Shown: positions 44,000-53,965 of the stretch, piece by piece
Layout: each line of letters starts with the position of its first letter
How positions within the stretch are numbered: the first letter of the stretch is position 1
Source of the DNA: Flavobacterium rhamnosiphilum
GTDB taxonomy: Bacteria; Bacteroidota; Bacteroidia; Flavobacteriales; Flavobacteriaceae
Assembly (NCBI RefSeq): GCF_004349195.1
Contig: NZ_SMLG01000009.1
Coordinates: 88,167 to 152,166, forward strand
DNA length: 64,000 nt
Direction: 5' to 3'
The notes under the pieces: generated by a model
Database searches by the model: none
What the model saw: the letters and a program-made list of their open reading frames with translations, nothing else
What the model was told of the DNA's origin: nothing
Position numbers and translations under genes: made by a program

Positions 44000-45448
44000 A
44001 TGATGGAAAAGATTATTGAAGAAAGCAAACAAGGTGAAAGTCTTGTTCTGGAGAATAAACCTGAGAATACAAAAAAACTATTTATAGAAAGTTACGGCTG
44101 TGCGATGAATTTTTCGGACAGTGAAATTGTAGCTTCTATTCTATCCGGAAACGGATACAATACAACGCAAGTTCTGGAAGAAGCCGATTTAGTTTTGGTC
44201 AATACTTGTTCTATTCGGGACAAAGCAGAGCAAACAATTCGTAAACGTTTGGAAAAATATAATGCTGTAAAACGTATTAATCCAAAAATGAAAGTTGGCG
44301 TTTTAGGCTGTATGGCGGAACGATTGAAAAGTCAATTCCTTGAAGAAGAAAAAATCGTTGATCTTGTTGTGGGTCCTGATGCCTATAAAGATTTACCAAA
44401 CCTTTTACTGGAAGTAGAAGAAGGTCGTGATGCTATTAACGTAATTTTGTCGAAAGACGAAACCTATGGTGATATTTCGCCTGTTCGATTGATGAGTAAC
44501 GGAATTACCGCTTTGGTTTCAATTACTCGTGGTTGCGACAATATGTGTACTTTTTGCGTGGTGCCTTTCACCCGTGGACGTGAGCGCAGTCGTGAACCTC
44601 AAAGTATCATGAAGGAAATTCAAGATTTGTGGGACAAAGGGTTTAAAGAAATTACACTTTTGGGACAAAACGTAGATAGTTTCCTTTGGTATGGTGGCGG
44701 ATTGAAGAAAGATTTTGAAAATGCTACCGAAATGCAAAAGGCTACGGCAGTTGATTTTGACCAATTACTGGAAATGGTAGCTGTTGGTTTCCCAAAAATG
44801 AGAATCCGATTTTCGACCTCTAATCCACAAGATATGCACGAAAGTGTTTTGCACGTTATTGCAAAACATCCTAATATTTGCAAACATATTCACTTGCCGG
44901 TTCAGTCCGGAAGCAATAGAATCCTAAAAGAAATGAACCGCTTGCACACGCGTGAGGAATACATGACTTTGATTGACAAAATCAGAACTATTATTCCAAA
45001 TGGTTCGATTTCGCAGGATATGATTACTGGTTTTCCAACAGAAACTGAAGAAGATCATCAAGACACGTTAAGTTTAATGGAATATGTGAAATATAATTTT
45101 GGTTATATGTATTCATATTCCGAACGTCCGGGAACATTTGCAGGAAGAAAAATGGAAGATGATGTAACAGATGAAACTAAAGCCAGAAGATTACAGGAAA
45201 TTGTCGATTTACAACAAAAACACGCTTGGTTCCGCTCTGAAGAATTCATTGGTCAAACCGTAGAAGTTTTGGTAGAGAAAGTTTCAAAAAAATCGACCGA
45301 AGAATTTTCAGGAAGAAATTCACAAAGTATTACGGTGGTTTTTCCGAAGGAAAATTACAAGATTGGGGATTTTGTAAATGTGAGAATTATATCTTGTACC
45401 AGCGGAACTTTGAAAGGAGAAGCAGTTGGACTGAGTGAGATGAATTAA
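44000..45448 (+). CDS. miaB: tRNA-2-methylthio-N6-dimethylallyladenosine synthase MiaB
   Basis: 482 residues. An N-terminal UPF0004 domain with cluster cysteines (ESYGCAMNFSDSE, NTCSIRDKAE, VLGCMAERLK). A radical SAM core with CxxxCxxC in RGCDNMCTFCVVPFTRGRER, and a C-terminal TRAM domain (about 415-480). It adds a methylthio group to i6A37 of tRNAs. Two adjacent ATGs are possible; the first is used. Complete and typical in length. Confidence 0.97.
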   Translation: MMEKIIEESKQGESLVLENKPENTKKLFIESYGCAMNFSDSEIVASILSGNGYNTTQVLEEADLVLVNTCSIRDKAEQTIRKRLEKYNAVKRINPKMKVGVLGCMAERLKSQFLEEEKIVDLVVGPDAYKDLPNLLLEVEEGRDAINVILSKDETYGDISPVRLMSNGITALVSITRGCDNMCTFCVVPFTRGRERSREPQSIMKEIQDLWDKGFKEITLLGQNVDSFLWYGGGLKKDFENATEMQKATAVDFDQLLEMVAVGFPKMRIRFSTSNPQDMHESVLHVIAKHPNICKHIHLPVQSGSNRILKEMNRLHTREEYMTLIDKIRTIIPNGSISQDMITGFPTETEEDHQDTLSLMEYVKYNFGYMYSYSERPGTFAGRKMEDDVTDETKARRLQEIVDLQQKHAWFRSEEFIGQTVEVLVEKVSKKSTEEFSGRNSQSITVVFPKENYKIGDFVNVRIISCTSGTLKGEAVGLSEMN

Positions 45449-45456
45449 AAAAATTA

Positions 45457-45486
45457 GCCACAGATTAAAAAGATTTTCACAGATTT
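45457..45486 (+). repeat. Left 30-bp inverted repeat flanking the GxxExxY gene
   Basis: GCCACAGATTAAAAAGATTT followed by TCACAGATTT. Its reverse complement recurs at 45922-45951 with one mismatch. It begins 8 bases after the miaB stop codon. Confidence 0.9.
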
Positions 45487-45537
45487 CTTTTAATTCTTTA
45501 ATCTATATAATCTGCAATAAAAAAATAAAACAATTTG

Positions 45538-45909
45538 ATGGAAGGATATAGAGAACAAGAAACTTATAAAATTATAGGGATTTGTATGGAAGTACATAGA
45601 ATTCTTGGTCCAGGATTATTAGAAATTGTTTACAAGGATGCTTTAGAAATAGAATTCAAACTAAACAATATTCCTTACGAAAGAGAAAAAAAATTTTCGA
45701 TTGATTATAAAGGCGAGATTTTACGTAGTAAATTTAATGCAGATTTTGTTGTATGTGAAGATATTGTATTAGAAGTAAAAGCAGTAAAAGAATTCTGTAA
45801 CGAACATATTGCACAAATTTTAAATTATTTGAAATTAGCAAATTCAGAAATTGGATTATTAGTTAATTTTCAAAATAAATCTTTACAATATAAAAGATAT
45901 GCTTTATAA
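45538..45909 (+). CDS. GxxExxY family protein (PD-(D/E)xK nuclease-like)
   Basis: 123 residues. The name motif is present (GPGLLEIVYKDALEIEF), followed by FNADFVVCEDIVLEVKAVKE, in which D and ExK form a PD-(D/E)xK-like core, and LNYLKLANSEIGLLVNFQ. Some members of this family are predicted nucleases, and their role is unknown. ATG 45538 is preferred to a TTG one codon earlier. The gene is neatly enclosed by a 30-bp inverted repeat, suggesting it travels as a unit. It separates miaB from the sigma-54 activator. Confidence 0.88.
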   Translation: MEGYREQETYKIIGICMEVHRILGPGLLEIVYKDALEIEFKLNNIPYEREKKFSIDYKGEILRSKFNADFVVCEDIVLEVKAVKEFCNEHIAQILNYLKLANSEIGLLVNFQNKSLQYKRYAL

Positions 45910-45921
45910 AGAAAATTAAGT

Positions 45922-45951
45922 AAATCTGTGAGAATCTTTTTAATCTGTGGC
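45922..45951 (-). repeat. Right 30-bp inverted repeat flanking the GxxExxY gene
   Basis: AAATCTGTGAGAATCTTTTT followed by AATCTGTGGC, the reverse complement of 45457-45486 except at one position. It ends 17 bases before the start of the next gene. Confidence 0.9.
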
Positions 45952-45968
45952 AAAAAAAAGAAAAACAT

Positions 45969-47225
45969 ATGGAATCAGTTCAAGCTATAAAACAACGATT
46001 TGAGATTATCGGGAATGATCCGAAGCTTAATCGTGCGATAGAAAAAGCCATACAGGTAGCTCCTACTGACATTACCGTTTTGGTAGCGGGAGAAAGCGGT
46101 GTAGGAAAAGAAAATATTCCTAGAATTATTCATTCGCTTTCGCACAGAAAACACGGAAAATATATTGCCGTAAACTGTGGAGCCATTCCAGAAGGAACGA
46201 TTGACAGTGAACTTTTCGGGCATGAAAAAGGAGCTTTTACCGGTGCAACCAATACGCGTGAAGGCTATTTTGAAGTAGCTGACGGTGGAACTATTTTCCT
46301 GGATGAAGTAGGTGAATTACCACTTACCACTCAAGTGCGTTTGTTACGTGTTCTTGAAAATGGCGAGTTTATAAAAGTCGGTTCTTCGCAAGTACAGAAA
46401 ACAGATGTGCGAATTGTTGCGGCTACGAATGTCAATTTATTTGATGCTATCGAAAAAGGGAAATTCCGTGAGGATTTATATTATCGTTTAAGCACGGTGG
46501 ATATTACTTTGCCGCCTTTGCGCGATAGAAAGGATGACATCCATTTGTTATTCAGGAAATTCGTTGCTGATTTTGCCCATAAATACAAAATGCCTCCTTT
46601 AAAACTGGACGAAAACGCCATCCAATTATTACAGAAATTTCGTTGGAGCGGAAATATTCGTCAATTGCGAAATGTAGCGGAACAAATCTCCGTTTTGGAA
46701 ACGAATCGTGATATATCCGCAGTGACTTTACAATCATATCTGCCGGTTTTGGGAAACAATTTACCATCTGTCATAAAGGATAAAAAAAGCGAAAGTGATT
46801 TTAGTACCGAAAGAGAAATTTTGTACAAAGTCCTTTTTGATATGAAAAGTGATTTGAATGATTTGAAAAAATTAACTTTGGAATTGATTCAAAATGGCGT
46901 GTCCAAAGTACAGGAAACCAATCAGAATTTGATAAAAAAAATATATGGTTCGAAAGAAAATGACAGTGAAATCGATTTTGAAGAAGAACCAAGATCAGCC
47001 TTAATCACTACTCAAAACAATCAAGAGCTGTATCAGGAACATGATGATAATTATCTTTTTGCAGAAACAATCGAAGAAGAAGAAACATTACGTTTAGAAC
47101 AAAAAGAGATTGAAATGATTAAGAAATCATTAGAAAAAAATAAAGGAAAACGAAAAGCTGCAGCAGATGAGCTGGGCATTTCTGAAAGGACTTTATATAG
47201 AAAAATTAAGCAATTTGATTTGTAG
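45969..47225 (+). CDS. Sigma-54-interacting AAA+ transcriptional activator with Fis-type HTH
   Basis: 418 residues. The AAA+ domain begins almost at the N-terminus: Walker A GESGVGKE (about 41-48), GAFTGA in HEKGAFTGATN, Walker B FLDEVGELP, and an R-finger region LPPLRDRKDDI. A long linker precedes the C-terminal Fis HTH (KRKAAADELGISERTLYRKI). There is no receiver or sensor domain. It should therefore activate RpoN promoters constitutively, or under control of a partner or its own level. It is first in a run with lptE and secG. Confidence 0.93.
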   Translation: MESVQAIKQRFEIIGNDPKLNRAIEKAIQVAPTDITVLVAGESGVGKENIPRIIHSLSHRKHGKYIAVNCGAIPEGTIDSELFGHEKGAFTGATNTREGYFEVADGGTIFLDEVGELPLTTQVRLLRVLENGEFIKVGSSQVQKTDVRIVAATNVNLFDAIEKGKFREDLYYRLSTVDITLPPLRDRKDDIHLLFRKFVADFAHKYKMPPLKLDENAIQLLQKFRWSGNIRQLRNVAEQISVLETNRDISAVTLQSYLPVLGNNLPSVIKDKKSESDFSTEREILYKVLFDMKSDLNDLKKLTLELIQNGVSKVQETNQNLIKKIYGSKENDSEIDFEEEPRSALITTQNNQELYQEHDDNYLFAETIEEEETLRLEQKEIEMIKKSLEKNKGKRKAAADELGISERTLYRKIKQFDL

Positions 47226-47325
47226 TTTTTACCACAAAAATGCTAAGACACAAATGATTTAATTCAAAATGAATATCTTTGACCCGACCGTTAGCGAACT
47301 GGCAAAGCAATTTTTAAAATAGAAA

Positions 47326-47829
47326 ATGAAACATATAAAATTTATTCTTCTTTCAATAATTATAGTAAGTATCAACAGTTGCTCGGTTTATAACTTTACA
47401 GGAACTGGTAAAATTGATGCCGAAACATTTCAAGTTGGTTTTTTTCAGAATAATGCTGAATTAATTGAACCTGGTATCGACAGAACATTTACATTAGAAC
47501 TTCAAGATTTAATCCAGAACCAAACCAATCTGAACTTGGTCAAAAATGGTGCTGATTTGACTTACGAAGGAGAGATTGTAGATTATAGAATAAGTCCAAT
47601 GACAGCTACTGCAGATCAGCGAGCAGCTCAGAACCGATTAACGATTCGAGTGAATGTTCGTTTTACTAATAAGAAAAAAGAAGCAGATGATTTTGAAAAA
47701 CCATTCACTTTCTTCTACGATTATCCTGCAGAACAACAATTGACAGGAGCAACTTTAAACAGCGCTTTAAAGGAAATTTTTGAAAGAATTACACAAGACA
47801 TCTTTAATGAGTCACTTGCAAAATGGTAA
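47326..47829 (+). CDS. lptE: LPS assembly lipoprotein LptE
   Basis: 167 residues with a lipoprotein signal (SINSCSVYNF, Cys about 19). The sequence includes FTGTGKIDAETFQVGFFQNN, the VDYRISPMTATADQRAAQNR segment and a helical C-terminus (LKEIFERITQDIFNESLAKW), typical of Bacteroidota LptE. It plugs the LptD barrel for LPS delivery to the outer surface. Length is normal. It is 100 bp after the sigma-54 activator. Confidence 0.88.
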   Translation: MKHIKFILLSIIIVSINSCSVYNFTGTGKIDAETFQVGFFQNNAELIEPGIDRTFTLELQDLIQNQTNLNLVKNGADLTYEGEIVDYRISPMTATADQRAAQNRLTIRVNVRFTNKKKEADDFEKPFTFFYDYPAEQQLTGATLNSALKEIFERITQDIFNESLAKW

Positions 47830-47841
47830 ATGAGGTTTTAA

Positions 47842-47904
47842 ATTCGATAATTTGTTGATTCGATTAACCGAAGAACAAACAAACGAATAACCAAATAAAC
47901 GAAT
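47842..47904. repeat. CGAAT-type imperfect inverted repeat
   Basis: ATTCGATAATTTGTTGATTC-G at 47842-47862 and CGAATAACCAAATAAACGAA-T at 47884-47904 are imperfectly complementary (about 16 of 21). The arms resemble the tandem repeat at 49515-49546. It lies in the leader of the next gene. Confidence 0.6.
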
Positions 47905-47911
47905 ACCCTTT

Positions 47912-48763
47912 ATGAACGTAACCGATTATACTTATTTGATTAATAAACCCGATGCTATCTATGAAAAGCAAACGGAAGCTTTGGAAAAAGTACTCGTTGA
48001 GTTTCCTTATTTTCAAAGTGCCAGAGCGATTCAATTAAAAGGGCTTTACAATCAAAACAGTTTTAAATACAATACTGCTTTAAAAATTACAGCAGCACAT
48101 TCAACTGACCGATCTATTTTATTTGATTTCATTACTTCGGATACGTTCACTTCGATTCAAAAAGGTCTTTACGATAAAAAAGCACTAGAAATTCTTGACA
48201 TAAAAGTAGTCGACAGTCAAATTATTGTTACTGAAGAAAAAACGGAATCCAAAATAAATTCTTTGGAAAGATCCATACTCACTTCAATAAAAGAAGCTTC
48301 AGTAATCGATATTGATGATGCTTCAAAAACTACCGAAGAGAAACTGGCAATTGGAAAACCTTTAGATTTCTCTAAAAGCGAACAACATTCCTTTCAGGAA
48401 TGGCTTCAACTTTCCCGAACTGAACCTATTGAAAGAGAAAAAGAGAGTCCTATTAATCTACCGCTTCCTATAATAGATGAAGATAAAAGAAAGAAATTAG
48501 AATTAATAGACAAATTTATTGAAGCCAGTCCGAAGATTTCTCCGGTAAAACACGGAGTTGCTTCCACCGTTACTTTTGACTTAAATGCAGCCGACAATTC
48601 CTTCTTGATGACGGAAACTTTGGCCAGAGTCTATTTGGAACAAAAAAAATATCAAAAAGCGATTCAAGCTTATGAAATATTAATTTTGAAATATCCAGAA
48701 AAAAGTAGTTTCTTTGCAGACCGCATATCGGATATTAAGATTTTACAACATAATAATAATTAA
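47912..48763 (+). CDS. TPR-like protein, unknown function
   Basis: 283 residues without a signal peptide. The N-terminus is helical (TEALEKVLVEFPYFQSARAI, similar to TPR units) and the middle is charged and low in structure. The C-terminus has a TPR unit (LARVYLEQKKYQKAIQAYEI, LILKYPEKSSFFADRI). I do not recognise a named family. It lies between lptE and secG with 3 bases before secG, so it is likely co-expressed with them and may belong to an envelope or export function. Confidence 0.7.
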   Translation: MNVTDYTYLINKPDAIYEKQTEALEKVLVEFPYFQSARAIQLKGLYNQNSFKYNTALKITAAHSTDRSILFDFITSDTFTSIQKGLYDKKALEILDIKVVDSQIIVTEEKTESKINSLERSILTSIKEASVIDIDDASKTTEEKLAIGKPLDFSKSEQHSFQEWLQLSRTEPIEREKESPINLPLPIIDEDKRKKLELIDKFIEASPKISPVKHGVASTVTFDLNAADNSFLMTETLARVYLEQKKYQKAIQAYEILILKYPEKSSFFADRISDIKILQHNNN

Positions 48764-48766
48764 ACA

Positions 48767-49099
48767 ATGAGCACATTTTCAATTTTTTTAGTTTTAATAA
48801 CTATAGTTTGTTTTCTATTAATCGTAGTTATCATGGTTCAAAACCCTAAAGGTGGAGGATTATCATCTACAATAGGTGGTTCTCAAATGTTAGGTGGAGT
48901 ACAAAAAACAACTGATTTTTTAGACAAAAGCACTTGGACATTAGCAACTATACTAATTGCACTTATACTACTTTCTAGCTTAAGCTTTACAGGAACATTA
49001 AGTGATACTGATTCTAAAATCATTGAAAATACAGGAAGTGCAACTACACCAGTAGCCCCTGTTCAAAATACACCTGCTGAACCAAATCCAGCAAAATAA
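48767..49099 (+). CDS. secG: Preprotein translocase subunit SecG
   Basis: 110 residues. Two membrane helices (about 5-24 and 58-77) flank the conserved loop QNPKGGGLSSTIGGSQMLGG. A Pro-rich C-terminal tail follows, as in Bacteroidota SecG. It is a component of SecYEG. A strong terminator follows. Confidence 0.93.
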   Translation: MSTFSIFLVLITIVCFLLIVVIMVQNPKGGGLSSTIGGSQMLGGVQKTTDFLDKSTWTLATILIALILLSSLSFTGTLSDTDSKIIENTGSATTPVAPVQNTPAEPNPAK

Positions 49100-49118
49100 A
49101 TTATTACAACATATTCTA

Positions 49119-49149
49119 AATGCCAGCCTGTCAAAGCTGGCATTTTTTA
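49119..49149 (+). terminator. Terminator of secG
   Basis: The stem AATGCCAGC/GCTGGCATT with a T-run, 20 bases after the secG stop. Confidence 0.85.
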
Positions 49150-49176
49150 TAAGAAATTATGTCAGTTTCATTAGGA

Positions 49177-49191
49177 TGGCACAATTTCTGA
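49177..49191 (+). promoter_or_regulatory. Possible sigma-54-like element before groES
   Basis: TGGCAC-N5-CTGA resembles the -24/-12 consensus TGGCAC-N5-TTGC, with the -24 half perfect and the -12 half imperfect. No TAnnTTTG box is visible before groES. A sigma-54 activator is encoded 3 kb upstream, but the element could instead be a heat-shock operator. Confidence 0.35.
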
Positions 49192-49238
49192 AATCTCCAT
49201 AACCGTAATAAAAATAAATAATATAAAAATATAAAATC

Positions 49239-49514
49239 ATGGCTTTAAACATTAAACCGCTTTCTGACAGAGTTCTTATCGAACCCGTTGCAGCTGAAAC
49301 AAAAACTGCTTCAGGGATTTTTATTCCAGATACAGCTAAAGAAAAACCACAAAAAGGAACTGTAGTTGCTGTTGGAAACGGAACAAAAGACCACACAATG
49401 ACTGTGAAAATTGGCGATTCTGTTCTTTACGGAAAATACGCTGGTACTGAATTAAAACTGGAAGGAAAAGATTATTTGATCATGCGTGAAGACGATATTT
49501 TAGCAATAATATAA
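49239..49514 (+). CDS. groES: Co-chaperonin GroES
   Basis: 91 residues. [20 protein letters not shown] at the start, the mobile-loop region [18 protein letters not shown], and [20 protein letters not shown] at the end. It forms the heptameric lid of GroEL. It is 38 bp before groEL in one operon. Confidence 0.97.
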   Translation: MALNIKPLSDRVLIEPVAAETKTASGIFIPDTAKEKPQKGTVVAVGNGTKDHTMTVKIGDSVLYGKYAGTELKLEGKDYLIMREDDILAII

Positions 49515-49546
49515 TCGAATTAACAAATAAACGAATTAACAAATAA
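49515..49546 (+). repeat. Perfect 16-bp tandem duplication in the groES-groEL spacer
   Basis: CGAATTAACAAATAAA occurs twice head to tail, directly after the groES stop and before groEL. It is related to the CGAAT-type arms at 47842-47904. It could be a dispersed element or a spacer duplication. Confidence 0.8.
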
Positions 49547-51181
<1,635 letters not shown>

Positions 51182-51245
51182 TAACATTTCACTGTCTAGT
51201 CCTGAAAAACCGATACAGGATTAATAAAAAATAAAATTACAATTT

Positions 51246-52112
51246 TTAAACAGTAGTAATCAAAAGTTTACTACTGTTTTTTGTTTTATAAGTCTTCATT
51301 TTAATTTGGTTTTGTAAATGCATTTGATCAGGAGTTAACATATAATTGGAGTAATGTGGACGTTGTTGATTATATGTATTAATTGCTTCTTTAACAATAC
51401 ACTTCATAATGTCTAAATCTTGATTGTATTTATCAATCATAAATTCTTGCTTTAATATACCGTTTATTCTTTCAGCCACCGCATTCTCATAGGGATCTGA
51501 GTTTTGTGTCATACTAGGGAGTATTCCATTTTTATTTAAAACATTTTGATAGTCATTCGCACAATATTGCAATCCTCTATCTGAATGATGGATTAATGGT
51601 ATCTTCTTGTTTTTTCTTTGCCTTACTGCCATTTTAAGAGCTCTAACACTGCTTTCTGTATTCATGTTATCCGCAACATAATATCCCATAATCTTCTTAG
51701 AATAAGCATCTGTAATAATGCTTAAGTAACATGGTTTTTCTCTTTTTCCAATATATGTTATATCAGATACCCAAACTTGTTCTGGTCTGTTAATTTCTAA
51801 ATCTAAAATTCGATTTAGATGTTTTCTAAACCGATGATGTGAGTTAGTTGTTACATGATAACTTCGTTTAGGCTGTATTAATAAATGATTGGCTCTAAGA
51901 ATATCAAAGAATTTATCCCTCCCGATTTTCATCAATTCGAGCTTATCCAACAAAAGATGATATAGTTTTCGAGTACCTATTCTGGGCATTGTTTTCCTGA
52001 TATCATTAACCATCGAAATCACTTCTTCGGCTTTATTCTGTTTAGATACTTTTCTTCTGATTTTTCGATAATAAACCTGTCTGTCTATCCCGAACAAATA
52101 ACAGGTAAACAC
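51246..52112 (-). CDS. IS3-family transposase OrfB
   Basis: 288 residues. An HTH_21-like start (RKIRRKVSKQNKAEEVISMV, RIGTRKLYHLL) precedes the rve integrase core. The DDE residues are all visible: VSDITYIG, HHSDRGLQY and NAVAERINGILKQEF. It carries out transposition, probably as an OrfAB fusion made by -1 frameshifting in the A-rich region (CAAAAAG) at the end of orfA. Confidence 0.95.
   Translation of the reverse strand: MFTCYLFGIDRQVYYRKIRRKVSKQNKAEEVISMVNDIRKTMPRIGTRKLYHLLLDKLELMKIGRDKFFDILRANHLLIQPKRSYHVTTNSHHRFRKHLNRILDLEINRPEQVWVSDITYIGKREKPCYLSIITDAYSKKIMGYYVADNMNTESSVRALKMAVRQRKNKKIPLIHHSDRGLQYCANDYQNVLNKNGILPSMTQNSDPYENAVAERINGILKQEFMIDKYNQDLDIMKCIVKEAINTYNQQRPHYSNYMLTPDQMHLQNQIKMKTYKTKNSSKLLITTV
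51247..51283. terminator. Hairpin at the left IS3 end
   Basis: AAACAGTAGTAA and TTACTACTGTTT form a 12-bp stem followed on the plus strand by a T-rich tract. It can terminate groEL transcripts entering the IS, and overlaps the orfB stop. Confidence 0.6.
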
Positions 52113-52546
52113 TACTGTTTCTTGTTCTTTTTGTTTAAAATGGTCGATTGTTCGGGTGGTGAATTTTTTCGTATATCGATATGATATTCTTTCTCTGCCA
52201 GATCTATCATCATGTCAAATAGAATGGCTTTTTTGTCAGCAACATAAGCTTGTCTTTCTAGAAATGCCTTTTGTTTTTCTAATAACTTGACTTGAGCTTC
52301 AAGTTCCATAATCTTCTGTTCTGGTGTCTTTGGCATATTCGAAAGGGTTTGGTTCTCCCAATCAAAATTACCAAATTTTCTTAACCATTCTACAACTGTC
52401 TTTCTACATTGGATACCATATTTATTGGTAGCTTCTGTTGGCGTGAGCTGTCCTAGTTCTATTTCTTGAACAATTTGTAATTTAAAAGACATCGAATAGT
52501 CTTTTTGAGTCCACTTTACATAGCCAGTGGCTTCATGTTTTTCCAT
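52112..52546 (-). CDS. IS3-family transposase OrfA
   Basis: 144 residues. An N-terminal HTH (DYSMSFKLQIVQEIELGQLT, then TEATNKYGIQCRKTVVEWLR) is followed by a leucine-zipper-like coiled coil (KIMELEAQVKLLEKQKAFLE). It recognises the terminal repeats. Its stop overlaps the orfB start. Confidence 0.93.
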   Translation of the reverse strand: MEKHEATGYVKWTQKDYSMSFKLQIVQEIELGQLTPTEATNKYGIQCRKTVVEWLRKFGNFDWENQTLSNMPKTPEQKIMELEAQVKLLEKQKAFLERQAYVADKKAILFDMMIDLAEKEYHIDIRKNSPPEQSTILNKKNKKQ

Positions 52547-52595
52547 AAGGATACTTTTTGTGTATCGTTATTTCAGGACGGGACACACTTCAAAT

Positions 52596-52630
52596 AAAAA
52601 ACCGTCCCGATATAATCGGGACGGTTTTTT
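52596..52630. terminator. Bidirectional terminator, formerly shared by groEL and the DedA gene
   Basis: The stem AAAAACCGTCCCGA/TCGGGACGGTTTTT with a 5-base loop. It lies 10 bases outside the IS3 right end. Before insertion it would have stood only about 25 bases after groEL. Confidence 0.85.
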
Positions 52631-52651
52631 TATGAATTGTAAATTATTTAT

Positions 52652-53332
52652 TTATTCTTGAACTTTAGATTTTTTACTGAACTTATAAATGACCGGTAAA
52701 ACAGTAATTCCAACTAAAGCGATAACAATAATTTCAATGTGCTCTTTCAAATCAATTTGATAATTATCAAGTAGAAACCCATATAAATAATGTCCTGCGA
52801 AAATCAAGGTGAATGACCAAATGAAAGAACTAAGAATATTATAAAACATAAACTTCTTTTTGTCCATAGAAACGATTCCAGCTACTATTGGTGCAAAAGT
52901 TCTAAATATTGGAAGGAATCGAGCAAAAATAATTGCTTTACCTCCGTATTTTTCAAAGAAATCTTTTGATTGAACTAAATATTTTTTCTTAAACCAAAAG
53001 CTATCTTCTTTATTGTACAAATAATAACCGCTTTTTGAACCAAACCAATATCCAACAATATTACCTAATATCCCTGATAAAGCCACAAGTGTTGATAAAA
53101 GAACAACATTCACAAAATCATTTTCAATAAATAAAATATTTTCTATTAAATCGCGACTGTAAATCCCTGCCAAAAACAATAAACTATCTCCCGGTAAAAA
53201 GAAACCCGCAAAAAGACCTGTTTCTGCAAAAACAATAAATAAAACTATATAAATACCCAATTTAATTCCATTAACATCAAAATGAATATAAAAAAGCGGG
53301 TCAATCAAATTCTTCCAATCAAAATCGTTCAT
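52652..53332 (-). CDS. DedA family (VTT/SNARE-associated) membrane protein
   Basis: 226 residues. ETGLFAGFFLPGDSLLFLAG with the conserved E and F-PGD motif, then GGKAIIFARFLPIFRTFAPI with the second conserved R motif, and five to six hydrophobic segments. DedA proteins flip or transport lipids such as undecaprenyl phosphate or phosphatidylethanolamine. Length and motifs are normal. Convergent with groEL. Confidence 0.94.
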   Translation of the reverse strand: MNDFDWKNLIDPLFYIHFDVNGIKLGIYIVLFIVFAETGLFAGFFLPGDSLLFLAGIYSRDLIENILFIENDFVNVVLLSTLVALSGILGNIVGYWFGSKSGYYLYNKEDSFWFKKKYLVQSKDFFEKYGGKAIIFARFLPIFRTFAPIVAGIVSMDKKKFMFYNILSSFIWSFTLIFAGHYLYGFLLDNYQIDLKEHIEIIVIALVGITVLPVIYKFSKKSKVQE

Positions 53333-53569
53333 TCTACGGTGTTTTATGCTAAAATTATTCGTGCGTGAAAGTACGGATAATATATCTCAACCACAATTTA
53401 TGATACCATTTTAAAGTTTTATTAACTATTTAAATTAGCCGAATTAACTTTACCTTGCTTACAATCAAATGTTGTTTTTAATATTCGTGATTCCAGTTCT
53501 TTAAAAACATGATTTTTTTATAGTTAACAACCACAATTTCACTCAAAAAAATATTAAAATATGGCATTA

Positions 53570-53597
53570 AAAAAACCAAAGCTTTCACTTTGGTTTT
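53570..53597 (-). terminator. Terminator of the HYC_CC_PP-TonB-HMA operon
   Basis: The stem AAACCAAAG/CTTTGGTTT with a 6-base loop is followed by a minus-strand T-run, directly after the HMA gene stop. Confidence 0.75.
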
Positions 53598-53605
53598 CTT
53601 TAAAA

Positions 53606-53950
53606 TTATTTTCGTTCATATTGGCAACAAGTATGAAGTTTGTCATAATCTTCCTTTAATGCCCTGGCGCCATCCGAGTCGTGACCTGCTTTTGCAAGCG
53701 CTTTTTGAATTGTGGCAACATCCGTTTTCTGCTCGTTTACTATCAAATATAAAGCAGTAGAATCTATATGCCAATTGGCAGATTTCACACCCGAAACACT
53801 GAATGCCGCTTTTTCAATTCTCTTTTTACACATTTCACAATTCCCGCTCACATGAAATTCAACCTTAACATTTTTATTTTTCCCCTCTTGAGCCTGAACT
53901 GTAAATCCAACAAATGTCAGTAACAGTACTACTATTATATTTTTCATCAT
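53606..53950 (-). CDS. Secreted heavy-metal-associated (HMA) domain protein
   Basis: 114 residues with a signal peptide (ending TVQAQ, about 21). An HMA domain follows with the metal site HVSGNCEMCKKRIEKAA (CxxC, about 38-41). Two further Cys and a His lie near the C-terminus (LHTCCQYERK). It probably binds copper or a similar soft metal in the periplasm. It is last in a three-gene operon, 15 bp after the TonB receptor gene. Confidence 0.9.
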   Translation of the reverse strand: MMKNIIVVLLLTFVGFTVQAQEGKNKNVKVEFHVSGNCEMCKKRIEKAAFSVSGVKSANWHIDSTALYLIVNEQKTDVATIQKALAKAGHDSDGARALKEDYDKLHTCCQYERK

Positions 53951-53965
53951 TTAAATTTTTTAAGA

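Larger units (their letters stand above)
51193..52585 (-). mobile_element. IS3-family insertion sequence, 1393 bp
   Basis: The ends are inverted repeats of about 24 bp (TGTCTAGTCCTGAAAAACCG against TGTCCCGTCCTGAAATAACG, both then ATACA). They are flanked by a 3-bp direct repeat CAC at 51190-51192 and 52586-52588, which is the target duplication. Two overlapping reading frames encode OrfA and OrfB. The element looks complete and recent. Confidence 0.95.

Noticed and set aside
49515..49546. Short direct repeats considered as a CRISPR array
   Set aside because: Only two copies with no spacer between them and no cas genes anywhere in the window.
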